Source: Brienomyrus brachyistius (taxonomy: Eukaryota; Chordata; Actinopteri; Osteoglossiformes; Mormyridae). Taken from it: a stretch of 64,000 nt of DNA. A program made the translations under genes and the position numbers. Position 1 is the stretch's first letter; every line of letters begins with the position of its first letter. Shown here in pieces: positions 61,591-64,000 of the stretch. The notes beneath the pieces are model-generated. The model was not told where the DNA came from. It searched no databases and saw nothing but the letters and a program-made list of their open reading frames with translations. The stretch covers positions 8,609,001 through 8,673,000 of the forward strand of contig NC_064554.1 in assembly GCF_023856365.1 (NCBI RefSeq). The letters run 5' to 3'.

Positions 61591-62499
61591 CTGGGGACAC
61601 TACGGGAAATTCACAGCCATCGACGTCACACGATTTTGGCCAGAGTTCAGGGAGAAGATGCACACAAACATGCCAAGAATACACAAATGCAGCACGAGCA
61701 GAACCAGGCACAGGATCAACCCCAGAGCTACCCACTGAGCCGGAAACGAGGGGAACAACTTCAACATGGCCACTAGATGGCAGCATTGAAGCAGATATTT
61801 ACATATGCATCTGATACCCAACAGAAACCGAACAAACTAGAAATGCTGCTCTCAGAATGACAATGTGTTCCCTGGATAGGTATCAACCCTCCCCCCATAT
61901 AATCCTTACTCCATTACCCCCCCCCAACCTCAGATTCTGGAATCAACTGGTTAGAAATGCCAAAAAATTAGATTTTACCCAAATATTCTGAGACCTAGTT
62001 GCGAGACATAACTTAAAAACTACACCTATCAATTTCTTGTACATTCCACTTACACGCCAATCAAAAGAAACTTTCTCCACCAAATCACATAATTACTTGT
62101 ACTTGTTTATGTCTTAAAGTCCATGTGTTGCAATGCTATTTATACAATTAATATTCCACATATGTATATTCCGCTCCTCCTTCGCACAATGGTGAAGCAG
62201 CTGACAATAAAATATGTGTTCCCTGGATGGCCCCCCTTGCACCTCCCCAATCAATACTCCTCTCACACACACCTCCCCACCTCCATCTCTAGCCCCCCTA
62301 CAGTAGGCTTGGAATGTATCAAATTTTCATTTCTATGGGCAAAACCCTAACCCTAACTATGACTATGACAACCTTAACTTCTACCCAGCCCTAATCTTAG
62401 CCATAAGTAAACCAAACAAAATACATGACTTTTGGCTATATTAATTTTGTTGATTGCAGACAAAGATTTTCATGAAATTTAGGTTCATACTGTGGAGAC

Positions 62500-62640
62500 T
62501 TGAATAATGTCCCCACAAGGTAAAAAGGTACAGGTTTACACTGCATTTTTGGGAAATCTGGTCCCCACAATATAATTACAATTACAAGCGTGCACACACA
62601 CACACACACACTTTGTGGTGGTCCGCTCACAAAAAATTTC
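62500..62640. repeat. Dispersed fish repeat with (CA)n
   Basis: The phrases AATGTCCCCACAAGGTAAAA and TCTGGTCCCCACAATATAAT, followed by a CACACACA run, match a 'tgtccccacaagg' repeat that I know as widespread in teleost introns. Confidence 0.55.
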
Positions 62641-62815
62641 ACTGAATGACAATATTGCAGTCTAACAAAATTATTACTCTACTACCACCCAAAGCTACTC
62701 GGTACCTTCTCCAAAATCCTTAAAGCCCAAGTTCGACTAAAATCCTACACATGAAATTTCACTGAGCTCCCCACAATACATTTCACCAACTGGCTACAGA
62801 TAAAATCTGCTGAAT

Positions 62816-62828
62816 GGGGGGGGGGGGT
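62816..62828 (+). repeat. Poly(G) tract, about 13 bases
   Basis: A run of about 13 G followed by TCTGGCAATGTGGGGGAGGG. Confidence 0.85.
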
Positions 62829-64000
62829 CTGGCAATGTGGGGGAGGGAAGAACATGTCTAACGATTTTAGAATATTCAGAAAATGGCCACATCCTACAGT
62901 TTGCGAACCACTGACCGGTACAATGTTCCTAGGAAGCTTGAAAAAGATACTTTCATACTCCCAGTCGCCGTGGTCATGTCTGCAAACCTCCTTTTAAGCT
63001 CTATTACGGCAGTTTTCTTGCTCCACCACCACCTATTGTTGAGGTTTCAATTTTGGGGTGATCTATCAGTTATACATTTACATCCATATGAAATATTTTT
63101 GTAAAGTGGTAATAAGATCAATTAAAGATCAAATAGAGTAAAAGGAGTAATAATAAATAGAATTATCCTGTCCACAAGTTCAAGCATCTTATCCAAGTCA
63201 TCCTACCTTTTGCTGTTACTAAGAGCTGTTGCTCCGTACAATGTGCCTACAATCTCCAGCTTCAATTTTGGGGCAAACTTTCTCAGCTTTTGAGGGGTTC
63301 CTGTTAGTCTCCGATAGAAAGGTTTGGAAAAAGATTAAGTGTCTGAAACTGCCCCTCTTTGAATCACTATGGAGCTCTGCTTCAATTTTCACATAATCTG
63401 CCTCAAAATGTAAACAGCCCCAGTTTTTCCCACCTATACAATGCCTCTGCAAAGTTTCAAAAAGATCCATCAAATAGTTTTTGAGTTCTCATCTTAAAGA
63501 GAAAGTGACTGTGACAGATCGGTCTCGATGGTGATGGGAACAATGGAAAATTTGGTTATAGTTTAATGGAAGAAATTAATAGAAAAATAAAAATTTGCGT
63601 AGTGTTTGTGGAGACTACTGAAGTGGCAGAATTTAAAATTAATCAGAGTAGTGATGTCCCAAAACCCAATATTTTCGGTACCAATTCAGTATCAACGCTC
63701 AGAAGACATAATGATACGGGCTTTTGTTCCAGTGTTGGCAGTAACCAATCAAGTCAGCACTTGTTACCACAATAGTCTACAAGACGCTAAAAAGGTAACA
63801 TGCAGTGTTACCCAAATTTCAACCTTTTCTATGCTCATTTTCAAATAAACCGTTTTCAGCAGAACAGTCTAGCTAGTTTGCGATTTACATCTGCTGCATA
63901 TTGCAAGCGCACTAAATCTGATAGATCTGGGGATGCCCAGAGACGCCTGACGAAAAACAAAGTTTCAAAACGGCAGAGAGTCGTGGTTCAGCACCTGTAC

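Larger units (their letters stand above)
61591..64000. other. Probable prr14 intron or upstream sequence, repeats only
   Basis: No exon is recognised on either strand. Repeat-like parts: a 'CCCTAACCCTAACTATGAC' stretch near 62344, a dispersed repeat with CA run at about 62500-62640, and a poly(G) run near 62816-62828. A block at 63180-63500 has an 84-codon minus frame that looks like a dispersed non-coding repeat (AAAGATCCATCAAATAGTTT end) rather than a gene. Confidence 0.45.

Noticed and set aside
63219..63473. 84-codon minus-strand frame as a possible prr14 exon
   Set aside because: No resemblance to PRR14 and no fitting splice sites; the sequence looks like a dispersed fish repeat.

Overview
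The window is vertebrate nuclear DNA, almost certainly from a ray-finned fish. It holds split genes with GT-AG introns, four fish-type Tc1-like transposon copies or fragments, a tRNA-derived SINE, several GC-rich minisatellites and long poly(G)/poly(C) runs. There are no operons, CRISPR arrays or prokaryotic signals. The species cannot be named from the sequence alone.

Four protein-coding genes can be read exon by exon. (1) slc29a4 (ENT4/PMAT, plasma-membrane monoamine transporter), minus strand, ten coding exons from 23354 down to 14755, with a probable non-coding first exon at about 27.7-27.95 kb. Every exon phase fits except exon 9, which carries one extra base. (2) rus1 (C16orf58-type RUS1/DUF647 protein), minus strand, fourteen coding exons from 48110 down to 43035, intact, 433 codons plus stop. 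(3) A tmem265-like small two-pass membrane protein, plus strand, two coding exons at 58609-59025. (4) The 3' end of prr14, minus strand, last four coding exons 61590-60123, containing the Tantalus-like domain; its 5' part lies beyond the right edge. In human, rus1, tmem265 and prr14 orthologues all lie on 16p11.2, and SLC29A4 lies on 7p22.

Layout: 1-14.1 kb has no recognisable gene, with a CpG-rich promoter-like patch near 5.5-6.5 kb and a 57-base poly(G) run at 8.46 kb. 14.2-28 kb is slc29a4, whose intron 6 holds an 84-bp higher-order tandem repeat. 28-43 kb is gene-free and repeat-rich: a Tc1-like element with 285-bp inverted repeats and an internally deleted transposase at 29.9-31.1 kb, a decayed Tc1 copy at 33.5-34.4 kb, a 37-bp pyrimidine-rich minisatellite at 37.4-37.9 kb, and a 40-bp minisatellite at 41.4-42.6 kb just 3' of rus1. 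43-48.5 kb is rus1 and its CCAAT/GC-box promoter, with a hairpin-like MITE in intron 6. 48.6-52.2 kb holds another decayed Tc1 copy and a SINE. 52.2-58.4 kb is one uninterrupted array of about 168 copies of a 37-bp GC-rich unit, ending 178 bp before the tmem265 start codon. 58.6-61.6 kb holds tmem265 and the convergent prr14 3' end, and 61.6-64 kb shows only repeats.

The most striking object is the 6.2-kb 37-bp array. Each unit encodes a canonical G-quadruplex motif on the minus strand and about five CpGs, and none of its three plus-strand frames contains frequent stops, which creates very long spurious reading frames. I see no new multi-gene system. The interest is in repeat biology, the slc29a4 frameshift, and transposon remnants.
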